Shown here in pieces: positions 1 through 6,302 of a stretch of DNA of 8,017 bases; position 1 is the stretch's first letter; each line of letters opens with the position of its first letter. Origin of the DNA: Alphaproteobacteria bacterium UBA2966 (GTDB lineage Bacteria; Pseudomonadota; Alphaproteobacteria; UBA2966); the NCBI GenBank assembly GCA_002348365.1, contig DEBC01000009.1, positions 1 through 8,017 on the forward strand. Direction: 5' to 3'. The notes under the pieces were generated by a model. The model did no database searches. It worked only from the letters and a program-made list of their open reading frames with translations, and had not been told where the DNA came from. The position numbers were made by a program, and so were the translations under genes.

Positions 1-984
1 GTAGTCGCCACGGTTCGCCTTGCGATAGATCTTCATCTTGTCAGCGACAGCGGTCACGGCGAGCACATCCTTGAAGGTTGCTGGGTAGGCAGGTTTCTCG
101 ACGCCCCAATTACCCGCCGCAGCGATCATGACAAGCTTCAACTCTCGGGCCTTCTTGAAGGCCAGCTGGATGACCTTGTTGTTGTTTCTTGCGACCGACA
201 GATTGATGGCGTGGGGCTTCTGGGTGGACAGCCAGTCCAGCGACTTCAGCAGGCCCATGGCGTTACCGATGGTTTTTCCCCGATCGTTGACCTCGAACAT
301 GTTGGCTGCAAACAACTGCGCTTCGGGCAGGATACCGCCAAAGCCGTCCTCACTGGGTTTGCCCACCATCATCGCGGCTACCGCAGTACCATGGTTCGCA
401 TTGCCGGGTTTACGTTCCTTGTTGTGGAACCATTTGAACGTCACCTTCTGACCTTTCAGTTCCGGATGCTTGGTATCCACAGGACTGTCGATCATGCCGA
501 GCTTGACATCCTTGCCGCATCCCGGGCCCGACGGTGGCCAGCCGATGGCCCAGCGCGCGAAGCTATGGGTTTTGACGGCGGGACCGGCTGATTGGTCGTA
601 GACGGTGTTGACGTCGGTGATCAGGCCAGGAAATTCCCGCAGCAGGAGTTGGGTCGCCTCAGGCGGCGTCATGCCGGTGGGTACTGTGAGACGGACCGAC
701 GTTATGTTGAGATTTTTGAGCCGTGTCTCTTCGACAATGAAAAATCCGAGTGTCGCCACTCTCGAAGCAAATCCGTCCCGCGGATTGGCCACGACGACTT
801 CATTCTCCTCAAATTCCTGACGCCGCAACCTTATATTGGGCGGCTTCGTCGCATTGGGTTTGGGGATGGTGCCCGCGACCTTGCGTTCCCTGTCCCTGGA
901 GGATTCCCGCTTGTCGCGTTTTGTCTCGGTCTTACTTCCCTTGGAACCTACAGAGCTGCCGCCCTTTCCGCCCTGGACGTTTTC
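1..984 (-). CDS. S8 family (subtilisin-like) serine peptidase, catalytic body, C-terminus beyond window
   Basis: Read leftward, this frame encodes a subtilase. The catalytic Asp lies in GMIDSPVDTKHPEL (Asp codon 489-487). The catalytic His lies in NANHGTAVAAMMVG (His codon 393-391). The oxyanion-hole Asn lies in MIAAAGNWG (Asn codon 111-109), followed by the typical YPATFKDVLAVTAV and YRKANRGDY. The catalytic Ser (GTS motif) would lie beyond position 1. N-terminal to the domain is a Lys/Arg/Ser-rich linker, then a region around ENEVVVANP. The frame is open back to an in-frame TAG at 987-985. The first conventional start after that stop is TTG at 828, so the true N-terminus is probably the membrane-anchor piece at 1113-985. 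As an intact protein it would be an anchored, periplasmic or surface protease. The family call is secure; substrate and intactness are not. Confidence 0.85.
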
Positions 985-1113
985 CTATTTCTCAAGTTTG
1001 ACGGATGCCTTTTTGCGTTGCGGCTCTTCGAGCATGAAAACGGCGCCGACAGCGCCCAGACCGACGGCAATGAGAATTCCAACACTGACGATTACTACCC
1101 AGCGGACTTGCAC
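985..1113 (-). pseudogene. Detached membrane-anchor N-terminus of the S8 peptidase, ended by in-frame TAG
   Basis: A GTG at 1113 opens a 42-residue reading frame in exactly the same frame as the peptidase. It has a charged start (MQVRW), one strongly hydrophobic segment at about residues 5-27 rich in V, I, G and A, then a basic tail (EEPQRKKASVKLEK), and it stops at TAG 987-985. The next codons (ENVQGG...) continue the linker of the peptidase. I infer that this was the signal anchor of the protease and that the TAG is a nonsense mutation or a sequence error; CAG, AAG or GAG would each be one change away. The start is unsure: GAGG lies only 2 nt upstream of the GTG. A frame starting at GTG 1159 (MTSEELAAMEPV) also looks like a natural N-terminus but is in another frame, so a second lesion near 1125 is possible. 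Confidence 0.5.
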
Positions 1114-1258
1114 AACCTCGTATGACGGGCTCCATGGCCGCCAATTCCTCTGACGTCACCCAATCGGCGACATTTAACCGTCAGGATATCACCAAATTCT
1201 TATCCATGGCAGTGGTCGGGGGTCACGCATCAATTTCGGATCCATTCTCCACATCAGC

Positions 1259-2497
1259 TTAACGCTCCTCGGCAGAGGATTGCGCGGCCTCGCGCGCTGC
1301 GTCAATTGCATGCCTTGGGTCGTAGGCTGTGTCGTCGTTGCCGAACAGATCGGGCGGGTCGGCGAGATCCGCGCCAACCAGATTGCTGGCGCCGACACCG
1401 ATGAGGCGGAAGCGTTGACTGCCTGCAAGCCGTGCCAACGGCAATAGGGCGGTTTCATAGAGCGTGCTGGCGCGCTGCGTGGCTTCCGGCAGTGAATGGC
1501 TGCGCGTGAGGTTCTTGAAGCCTGATGTCTTAAGCTTGAGGACCACAGTTCCCGCGGCAAAGCCGGATTTCTTGAGGCGTTTCGCAACGCTTTCGGCGAG
1601 CGGCCACAGGGCCGACGCGAGGACCTCGAGGTCGCCGGTGTCGTGATCGAAGGTCGTCTCGGAAGAAATGCTCTTTGTTTGATGCACAGGCCTGACCAAC
1701 CGACTGTCCTCCCCCCGGGAGAACCGTGCCAGGCGGCGGCCAATGGCACCGTATCGACCTGACAGGACTGACTCTTCCAGGGCGCGGACATCAGCGATCG
1801 TTGCGATCTGATCATCGGCCAGCCTTTGCTCCAGGGCAGGTCCCACACCGGGGAGTATGCGAACCGGCTTATCTGCCAGAAACGACTCCGCTTCCTCGCG
1901 CCCGATCACGGCAAACCCGCGAGGTTTGTCCAGATCGGAGGCAATCTTTGCCAGGAACTTGTTGTAGCTGAGACCGACAGATGCAGTGATGCGCAACGTT
2001 TGTTCGATCTTGTTGACCAGTTCCGCCGTGCGCTGTGCCGGTGGCCGCTGGTCTCTACCAGGGTCTTCGCTCATATCGAGAAACGCCTCGTCGATAGACA
2101 GCGGCTCGACCAGCGGTGTGAGTTCACGCATGAGTTCACGGACTTCGCGGCCAACAGCCGAATACTTCTCTCGATTGGGTGGCAGAACGATCGCGTCCGG
2201 ACACCTTTCGAGCGCCTGGAACATCGGCATGGCAGAACGAATACCGAACCGGCGCGCCACATAGCAGGCCGCCATGACGACGCCGCGATGGCGACCTCCC
2301 ACGATGACCGGCTGGTCCTTCAGTCGGGGGTCGTCACGCTTTTCGATGGTCGCGTAGAACGCATCGCAGTCGACATGAACGATGGACAGGTCGCGCAACT
2401 CGGGGTGATAAACCGTCCTCTCGGAGCCGCACGAAGGGCAACGGCCTGCCTCATCAGATTCGTAGATTTCGGTGCAGTCGCGACACAGCCCGGGCAT
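1259..2497 (-). CDS. dinB: DNA polymerase IV (Y-family translesion polymerase) with N-terminal Cys4 leader
   Basis: This encodes 412 residues, longer than the roughly 350 of E. coli DinB because of a leader of about 35 residues. The leader has Cys5, Cys8, Cys20 and Cys23 in a CxxC-x11-CxxC zinc-ribbon-like arrangement. The polymerase then starts at IVHVDCDAFYA: Asp43 is a metal ligand and Tyr48 sits at the steric-gate position. SIDEAFLD supplies Asp136 and Glu137. SVGLSYNKFLAKIASDLDKP (173-192) and the helix-hairpin-helix RILPGVGPALEQRL (213-226) follow, then the little-finger domain from about 275. PPDLFG near 382-386 resembles a beta-clamp binding motif. The protein performs error-prone bypass synthesis on damaged templates. 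The ATG at 2497 is preceded by GAAGG about 8 nt upstream and keeps the Cys leader. I saw no alphaproteobacterial SOS box (GTTC-N7-GTTC) in the 188 nt upstream. Confidence 0.96.
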   Translation of the reverse strand: MPGLCRDCTEIYESDEAGRCPSCGSERTVYHPELRDLSIVHVDCDAFYATIEKRDDPRLKDQPVIVGGRHRGVVMAACYVARRFGIRSAMPMFQALERCPDAIVLPPNREKYSAVGREVRELMRELTPLVEPLSIDEAFLDMSEDPGRDQRPPAQRTAELVNKIEQTLRITASVGLSYNKFLAKIASDLDKPRGFAVIGREEAESFLADKPVRILPGVGPALEQRLADDQIATIADVRALEESVLSGRYGAIGRRLARFSRGEDSRLVRPVHQTKSISSETTFDHDTGDLEVLASALWPLAESVAKRLKKSGFAAGTVVLKLKTSGFKNLTRSHSLPEATQRASTLYETALLPLARLAGSQRFRLIGVGASNLVGADLADPPDLFGNDDTAYDPRHAIDAAREAAQSSAEER

Positions 2498-2685
2498 GTC
2501 AACAACCTTCGTGTACTCCGATTGCTTATCGTAACGCCTGAAGCCTTCTACGTGGACTCATCAATGCCGCCGTCACCTCCGGGGATCAATGTTTGGCGTG
2601 ACTGATAAGTGCCGCTATTGTGCGCGGCCTGCGGTGTGGATGACCCATGTTCGCCGTGTGCAGGCGTGGGTGATGGAGAGGCAAG

Positions 2686-2970
2686 ATGGAAACCGAGGTC
2701 GATCTGCTTCAATTCTTCGAAGCAACCGACAGTGCCGAGACCTACACGGCCGGTGCGACCATCTTCCAGGTCGGTGAAGAAGGACGCATGATGTACGTCG
2801 TTCGATCAGGAGAAGTCGACCTGGTTCTTGAAGAGACTGTGCTCGCCACAGTGGGTGAAGGCGAGATATTCGGTGAACTGGCGCTGATCGATCAGGATGA
2901 GAGGAGTGCCACCGCGAAAGCGCGAACGGATTGCGAAGTCATCCCCATCGACGAAAGCAAGTTCCTCTAA
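2686..2970 (+). CDS. Cyclic nucleotide-binding domain protein, ended early by in-frame TAA
   Basis: This encodes 94 residues that are the N-terminal two thirds of a stand-alone cNMP-binding (Crp/PKA-R type) domain with no DNA-binding helix-turn-helix. The beta-roll starts at YTAGATIFQVGEEG (20-33), followed by MMYVVRSGEVDLVL. The phosphate-binding cassette is FGELALIDQDERSATA (62-77); the family usually has Pro where Glu72 stands, and it keeps the Gly-Glu pair and Arg73. A good Shine-Dalgarno sequence (GGAGAGG, 2675-2681) fixes the ATG at 2686. The frame ends at TAA 2968-2970 right after IPIDESKFL, where relatives continue into the C-terminal helix. That helix is still encoded in frame downstream (2971-3054). 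The likely role is sensing cAMP or another ligand for a partner protein; the partner is unknown. Divergent from dinB and convergent with the selenoprotein genes. Confidence 0.8.
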   Translation: METEVDLLQFFEATDSAETYTAGATIFQVGEEGRMMYVVRSGEVDLVLEETVLATVGEGEIFGELALIDQDERSATAKARTDCEVIPIDESKFL

Positions 2971-3054
2971 ATGGTTCACCACACGCCGTATTTCTCGTTG
3001 GATGTGTTGCGGATCATTGCTGGCCGGCTTCGGGCCATGAACCGGTTGCTCTGA
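2971..3054 (+). pseudogene. C-terminal helix of the cNMP-binding protein, cut off by the in-frame TAA
   Basis: Immediately after TAA 2968-2970 the same frame continues for 27 codons (MVHHTPYFSLDVL, then RIIAGRLRAMNRLL) and ends at TGA 3052-3054. This matches the usual end of single-domain cNMP-binding proteins, where KFL-aromatic-MV...TP.F...V...A.RLR.M follows the beta-roll. With a sense codon at position 95 the protein would be 122 residues. Tyr (TAT or TAC) would need one base change. The residue match on both sides of the stop is why I read this as one broken gene. An ATG directly after the stop could in principle restart translation, but a free helix of 27 residues is unlikely to be functional. 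Confidence 0.7.
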
Positions 3055-3091
3055 GCCAAGCGACTTGCGGCGTCCGGCTGTCGTCCACGGG

Positions 3092-4345
3092 CTATTGCTG
3101 GGGAGTGTGCCAGCGCGGCCGTGACGGGCGTTCAAGCTTGCGGGCTTCGAGAACCGCACGGGGCACAAGAGCGTATTCCGCGAGCGCCGCGAGTTCGGCA
3201 TGCGGCCCATTCCGAAATCGTTGATGAAGCACCAGCAGGATCTCTCCAAGCACCGTCTCATTCCATAACCACGACTGAATGTCCTCCGGCGTCGCGTTCC
3301 CGGGTTGAGCGGTAATGGCTTCGCTGTAGAAGGACTTGAGGTCCTCGACAGACAGCTTGAAAGCTTCTTCGATCGGAAGAGCGCCAGCTGCGGATCCGGG
3401 GACCTCATGAAGGAAGCCAGCCACAAAGGTGGCAGCTGATTCAGGTTCGAGGCCGCTTGCGCCGACCGTCGTCCGATTGCGGCGGTTGCGCGACAGTTCG
3501 TGCCAGGGTTGTAGAGAACTGATTTCCCGGAGGAGATTCGCCTCGGCATCCGTTTCGTCTGCCGTGGGCTGCGGCAAGTCGATGGGACATGCCCAACCTT
3601 CCGATGACGGGGCAGTTGGTTCGGGGATGTCCTCGTCGAATTCGGTAAGCACGGGACCCGATTCTTGGTCGAGTAATTCGAGAGCTGCCCGCAGGACACG
3701 GGTTTGAAAACCGGCATCTTCCGGAACGCCAAAGGGACGGCCGAGTGGAAAACTCACCCAGAGCGCTCGTGACGGCACGATGGTTTCGGTGTGCTCCCGC
3801 ACCAGGCTGATCTGCGTCGTGGCCAGTCCTGCGCCTTCCATGTGATGTGCCAGCGCGCCGACGGCGCGCGTGCAGCTCGGTCAGACGGGAACGAGGAGCA
3901 CAGTATTGACGTGGTCCTCTCGAAGAAATTCGATGACCTTCAGGGCGCTCTCACGCATCCAGGCGGGATGCGTTCCACCGCCCATGAACGAATAGTGAAA
4001 GCTCGCCAACGACCCGATGTCACGGTGCTCCACCAGTTCGTGTAATCGATCAATAGGGAAGACGACATTGAGATCTTCCTGAAAGCCCGTTCGATCAAAG
4101 TTGGACGAGACGTGGCTCATCACCAGCTCATCGGCGGCACAGTTTCCCGGGATGACACGGTAGTCTCCGACACCCGGCGTGAAGGCGCGATCACCCCGTG
4201 GATGAAGCCCGGCTGTCGTTACGATGGCGACTCGGCGCTCCGCGGGCGGTGGTGGAATGGTCCAGGGCCGGCCTTCAAAGGTCGGCACATCGGCATTGAG
4301 AATGTGCTGGCGATCCCAGTCCGTGAGGTCACGGAGGCGTACCAT
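3092..4345 (-). CDS. Selenoprotein B (GrdB/PrdB-like), second tandem copy, UGA = Sec155
   Basis: A 417-residue selenoprotein of the glycine/betaine/sarcosine/D-proline reductase selenoprotein B family. Reading stops at TGA 3883-3881 unless the codon is taken as selenocysteine; the frame then continues without a break to TAG 3094-3092. Before the UGA: RRVAIVTTAGL (38-48), DYRVIPG, DLNVVFPIDRL (91-101), FHYSFMGG, VLLVPV. At the UGA: U155-P-S-C158-T-R, the UxxC redox motif of the family. After it: ISLVREHTE, SFPLGRPFGVPEDAGFQ, CPIDLP and a C-terminal helical region (FYSEAITAQPGNATPE). A hairpin at 3874-3848 fits a bacterial SECIS. It starts 3 nt after the stop of the upstream copy with no visible Shine-Dalgarno, so translational coupling is likely. 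It is colinear with the copy at 4349-5572, with a longer, more basic C-terminus. Other reductase subunits are absent, so the substrate is unknown. Confidence 0.92.
3848..3874 (-). promoter_or_regulatory. Putative SECIS hairpin for Sec155
   Basis: It begins 6 nt after the UGA at 3883-3881. On the coding strand the stem GCGCGCC / GGCGCGC (7 bp) closes a 3-nt loop, GTC. A lower 3-bp stem, TGC / GCA, is separated from it by an AC/TG internal loop. The loop lies 18 nt after the UGA, within the range usual for bacterial SECIS elements, and its first base is G, as is common there. It encodes the conserved residues CTRAVGALA. The same structure occurs in the other copy. SelB binding is inferred. Confidence 0.75.
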
Positions 4346-4348
4346 CGA

Positions 4349-5572
4349 TCAGTCTAACGGCGACCAGTACTGCTGATTTCGAGGAATAAGGCGTTCCTTG
4401 CCAACGAACTGATTTATCTCGTCATCGTCGTCCAGCAACACCTTCTGCACGCCGAAGAAGACGGCGCCCGCCGTCGTCTGTCCAAAGAACCATTCGTCGA
4501 GGTCGAGACTCGATGGTCCGCCCGGTTGTGCCAGCATGGCTTCGTAATAGTATGCCTTGAGGTCGTCACAGGCCCACTTCAGCACCCGGTCGACCCGTTC
4601 GCCCTCGATTGGGCTGTCGGGAATTCCATCGGACAGAAAAGACACGATGAACTCCCCGGCGGCCGGCACGTCGAATCCACTGGATCCGACTGTCGTCCGT
4701 CCTGACTTTTGCACGGCGAGGTCGTACCACGGTGCGAGCTCTGCAATTTCACGGGACAGCGCTTCTGTAATGGTCTCTTCTTTCGGGTCCCTTACTTGCG
4801 CGGGGAGGCTAATCGGGCAGACCCAGCCGTCGTCGTCGCCCTTGGCGGCTGCAGGTGCCTCTTCCGGATATTCGACGAGCACGGGCGTGTCATCGTTGTT
4901 GAGCAGATCAAGTGCCGCCTTGACGACACGCCGTTGGAAATCGGGGTCGTTGGGCACACCGAGTGGTCGTCCCAATTCGAACGTGACCCACAGGGTTCTC
5001 GGCGGATTGATAGCCTCGCTGTGCTCCCGGATCAGGCTGATGTGAACCGTCGGCAGGCCTTCACGCTCCAGATACTTTGCCAGCGCGCCCCCGGCGCGCG
5101 TGCAGGCCGGTCAGACAGGGGTCAACAGTACCGCGTCAACGGCATCCTTCTTGAGCAGCCCAGAGAGTTGTGCCGCCGCCGGTTCGAGCAGCTCCGCATC
5201 GATCGCGCCCTGGAAGGAATAATGGAAGTCCGCGACCGACCCGATCACACCTTCCGCCGCCAATTCCTTGAGCCGGTCGATCGGAAAGACCACGTTGAGG
5301 TCCTGTTGGAAACCACTTCGGTCGTAGTTGATTGAAGCGTGGCTCATGATCAGATCACCCGCTCCAGCATCAGCCGGAATGACCCGATAGTCGGTCGACC
5401 CCATCCAGAACCGGGTATCGGCGCGCGTCGTCAACCCCGCTGTCGTAACGATGGCCACCCGGCGCTCCTCAAGGGCAGGTCCCTTGGCGGGCGGAGTATC
5501 GGCAATTTCCGGCATTGGCATGCGTTGGAGAAAGCTGCGCTGAGGTTCGGCAACGTCTATCAGGCGTACCAT
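4349..5572 (-). CDS. Selenoprotein B (GrdB/PrdB-like), first tandem copy, UGA = Sec154
   Basis: A 407-residue selenoprotein, first gene of the pair. The frame crosses TGA 5113-5111 and ends at TGA 4351-4349. Before the UGA: RRVAIVTTAGL (38-48), DYRVIPADAGAGDLIMSH (61-78), DLNVVFPIDRL (91-101), FHYSF (116-120), VLLTPV (148-153). At the UGA: U154-P-A-C157-T-R. After it: VHISLIREHSEAINPPRTLW, FELGRPLGVPNDPDFQ, CPISLP, GRTTVGSSGFD and LKAYYYEAMLAQPG. Family members use the UxxC selenol/thiol pair to attack a substrate bound to a partner subunit. The protein is cytoplasmic, with no signal peptide. The ATG at 5572 has AGGA about 10 nt upstream and a candidate promoter about 60-90 nt upstream. Continuous homology to the second copy on both sides of the UGA, the UxxC motif and the SECIS-like hairpin together make the recoding call strong. 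The exact substrate cannot be told. Confidence 0.93.
5078..5104 (-). promoter_or_regulatory. Putative SECIS hairpin for Sec154
   Basis: It begins 6 nt after the UGA at 5113-5111. On the coding strand the stem GCGCGCC / GGCGCGC (7 bp) closes a GGG loop, with the lower stem TGC / GCA across an AC/TG internal loop. Spacing from UGA to loop (18 nt) and all stem bases match the hairpin in the second copy; only two loop bases differ. This is the expected place and shape for a bacterial selenocysteine insertion element read by SelB. Function is inferred from structure and position. Confidence 0.77.
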
Positions 5573-5623
5573 TGGATCCAGTTCCTGGTTAACTGTCGCG
5601 AGGAAAGTATTGGGGGCTGATCG

Positions 5624-5788
5624 ATGGCGCGGATTCTCACTTTGAGCCGCGTCATGTCAAGCTGGACGGTGGGGCAAATGCATCTAGGCTTGGTCCGGGA
5701 ATCGGATTGTTACTTGATCGCCGCGAGTTGGATGCCCAACATTCAGCGAGAATTGCCTCGCAGTAGTGGGCGAAGGGAGGACTCCTGA
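5624..5788 (+). CDS. Doubtful small ORF (54 aa) ahead of the CTG-start gene
   Basis: An ATG at 5624, with a G-run (5612-5616) about 8 nt upstream, opens a 54-codon frame (MARILTLSRVMSSWTVGQMH at the start). Its TGA (5786-5788) overlaps the CTG start of the next gene as CTGA. That overlap resembles the ATGA arrangement of translationally coupled genes. I recognise no domain, and the frame covers the candidate promoter of the divergent selenoprotein operon, which argues against it. It may be a leader peptide or chance. Confidence 0.2.
   Translation: MARILTLSRVMSSWTVGQMHLGLVRESDCYLIAASWMPNIQRELPRSSGRREDS
5633..5660 (-). promoter_or_regulatory. Candidate sigma70-type promoter of the selenoprotein pair
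   Basis: On the minus strand a perfect -35 hexamer TTGACA (5660-5655) is followed after 16 nt by GAGAAT (5638-5633), which matches the -10 consensus at four of six positions, including the last three. It would give a leader of roughly 55 nt before the ATG at 5572. No operator was recognised. Prediction by eye only. Confidence 0.42.
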
Positions 5789-6198
5789 AGTACAACAATC
5801 CGTCGGAGCTAAAATCATACAAAGCTTCTCCACGCGAACGGCTTGAACAATTGGCCGATTTTCTGGCCTCACTTCCGGAGAACAGGCTCACGTTCTCTCG
5901 ATGGTACAGTCAGCGAGGCGGTTGTGCCGTTGGCCTGGCAGCGGCGCTCAGTCCGTGGTTCCAGGCTCAGGGTCCGCGCTTAGAGAATATGGACAGTATG
6001 AAGGACTGCCATCCGGTATTCGGTACCCACGCGGAAGGGAATGCCGTGGCAAGCTTCTTCGCGCTGAGTTCGGAGGACATGAGGTCGTTGTTCGATCAAA
6101 GTGGATACGGCGGCAACATGCGACCTCGACCGTCTGATGTGGCGCGTAAAATTCGAGAACATGTCACCGCGAGCATCGATGAAGCGGTTGTCGCGTAG
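5785..6198 (+). CDS. Conserved-looking hypothetical protein, probable CTG start
   Basis: The reading frame is open from 5767 to TAG 6196-6198. I place the start at CTG 5785 (137 residues) because a strong Shine-Dalgarno sequence (AAGGGAGGA, 5773-5781) lies just upstream and the residues SYKASPRERLEQLADFLASL form a natural amphipathic helix. The only conventional start, TTG 5851 (115 residues), cuts that helix in half and has no Shine-Dalgarno. The protein is soluble, with no signal peptide. Recognisable patches are FSRWYSQRGGCAVGLAAALSPWF, which contains an (A/G)C-A-x-G-A helix, then FFALSSEDMRSLFD and PSDVARKI. The pattern loosely recalls small bacterial and phage proteins of unknown function with a C-A-x-G-A helix followed by an FFGLS...LF segment. 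No function can be given. The next gene, mreB, starts 104 nt downstream on the same strand. Confidence 0.7.
   Translation: MKYNNPSELKSYKASPRERLEQLADFLASLPENRLTFSRWYSQRGGCAVGLAAALSPWFQAQGPRLENMDSMKDCHPVFGTHAEGNAVASFFALSSEDMRSLFDQSGYGGNMRPRPSDVARKIREHVTASIDEAVVA
5851..5853 (+). other. Alternative TTG start of the hypothetical gene
   Basis: This is the only ATG/GTG/TTG codon in the first third of the frame and the start an automatic caller would choose. It lacks a Shine-Dalgarno sequence and would drop 22 residues that look coding, so I prefer CTG 5785. Confidence 0.4.
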
Positions 6199-6262
6199 CA
6201 GGGTTGTGTCCCGACGCGAACGGCGACCAGCCGGGTTCGTGAGAGGAGAGCGGTTACGGCCT

Positions 6263-6286
6263 CCTGGCATGGGCCAGGCTGCCAGG
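6263..6286 (+). repeat. Hairpin with duplicated right arm in the mreB leader
   Basis: CCTGGC (6263-6268) and GCCAGG (6273-6278) form a perfect 6-bp stem with loop ATGG. A second GCCAGG at 6281-6286 can pair with the same left arm, giving two mutually exclusive hairpins that end 16-24 nt before the mreB ATG. There is no T-run, so it is not a typical terminator. An effect on mreB translation is possible but unproven. Confidence 0.4.
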
Positions 6287-6302
6287 GTATGGGGCTGAAT
6301 AC

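Noticed and set aside
592..1125. 177-residue plus-strand ORF opposite the S8 peptidase N-terminus
   Set aside because: The opposite strand carries the subtilase linker, catalytic-domain approach and membrane anchor; this frame has no family features.
1826..2605. 259-residue plus-strand ORF antisense to dinB
   Set aside because: Fully explained by the GC-rich codon pattern of dinB on the other strand; no domain recognised.
2498..2685. SOS box or LexA site for dinB
   Set aside because: No GTTC-N7-GTTC or CTGT-N8-ACAG pair could be found in the intergenic region.
3881..4345. Interpretation of the selenoprotein halves as separate genes or as pseudogenes broken by TGA
   Set aside because: Both copies have TGA at the same family Sec site with UxxC and an equivalent hairpin; independent nonsense mutations at the same codon in two diverged copies are implausible.
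4709..5335. 208-residue plus-strand ORF antisense to the selenoprotein
   Set aside because: Arg-rich shadow of the first selenoprotein copy; the minus-strand reading is strongly supported.
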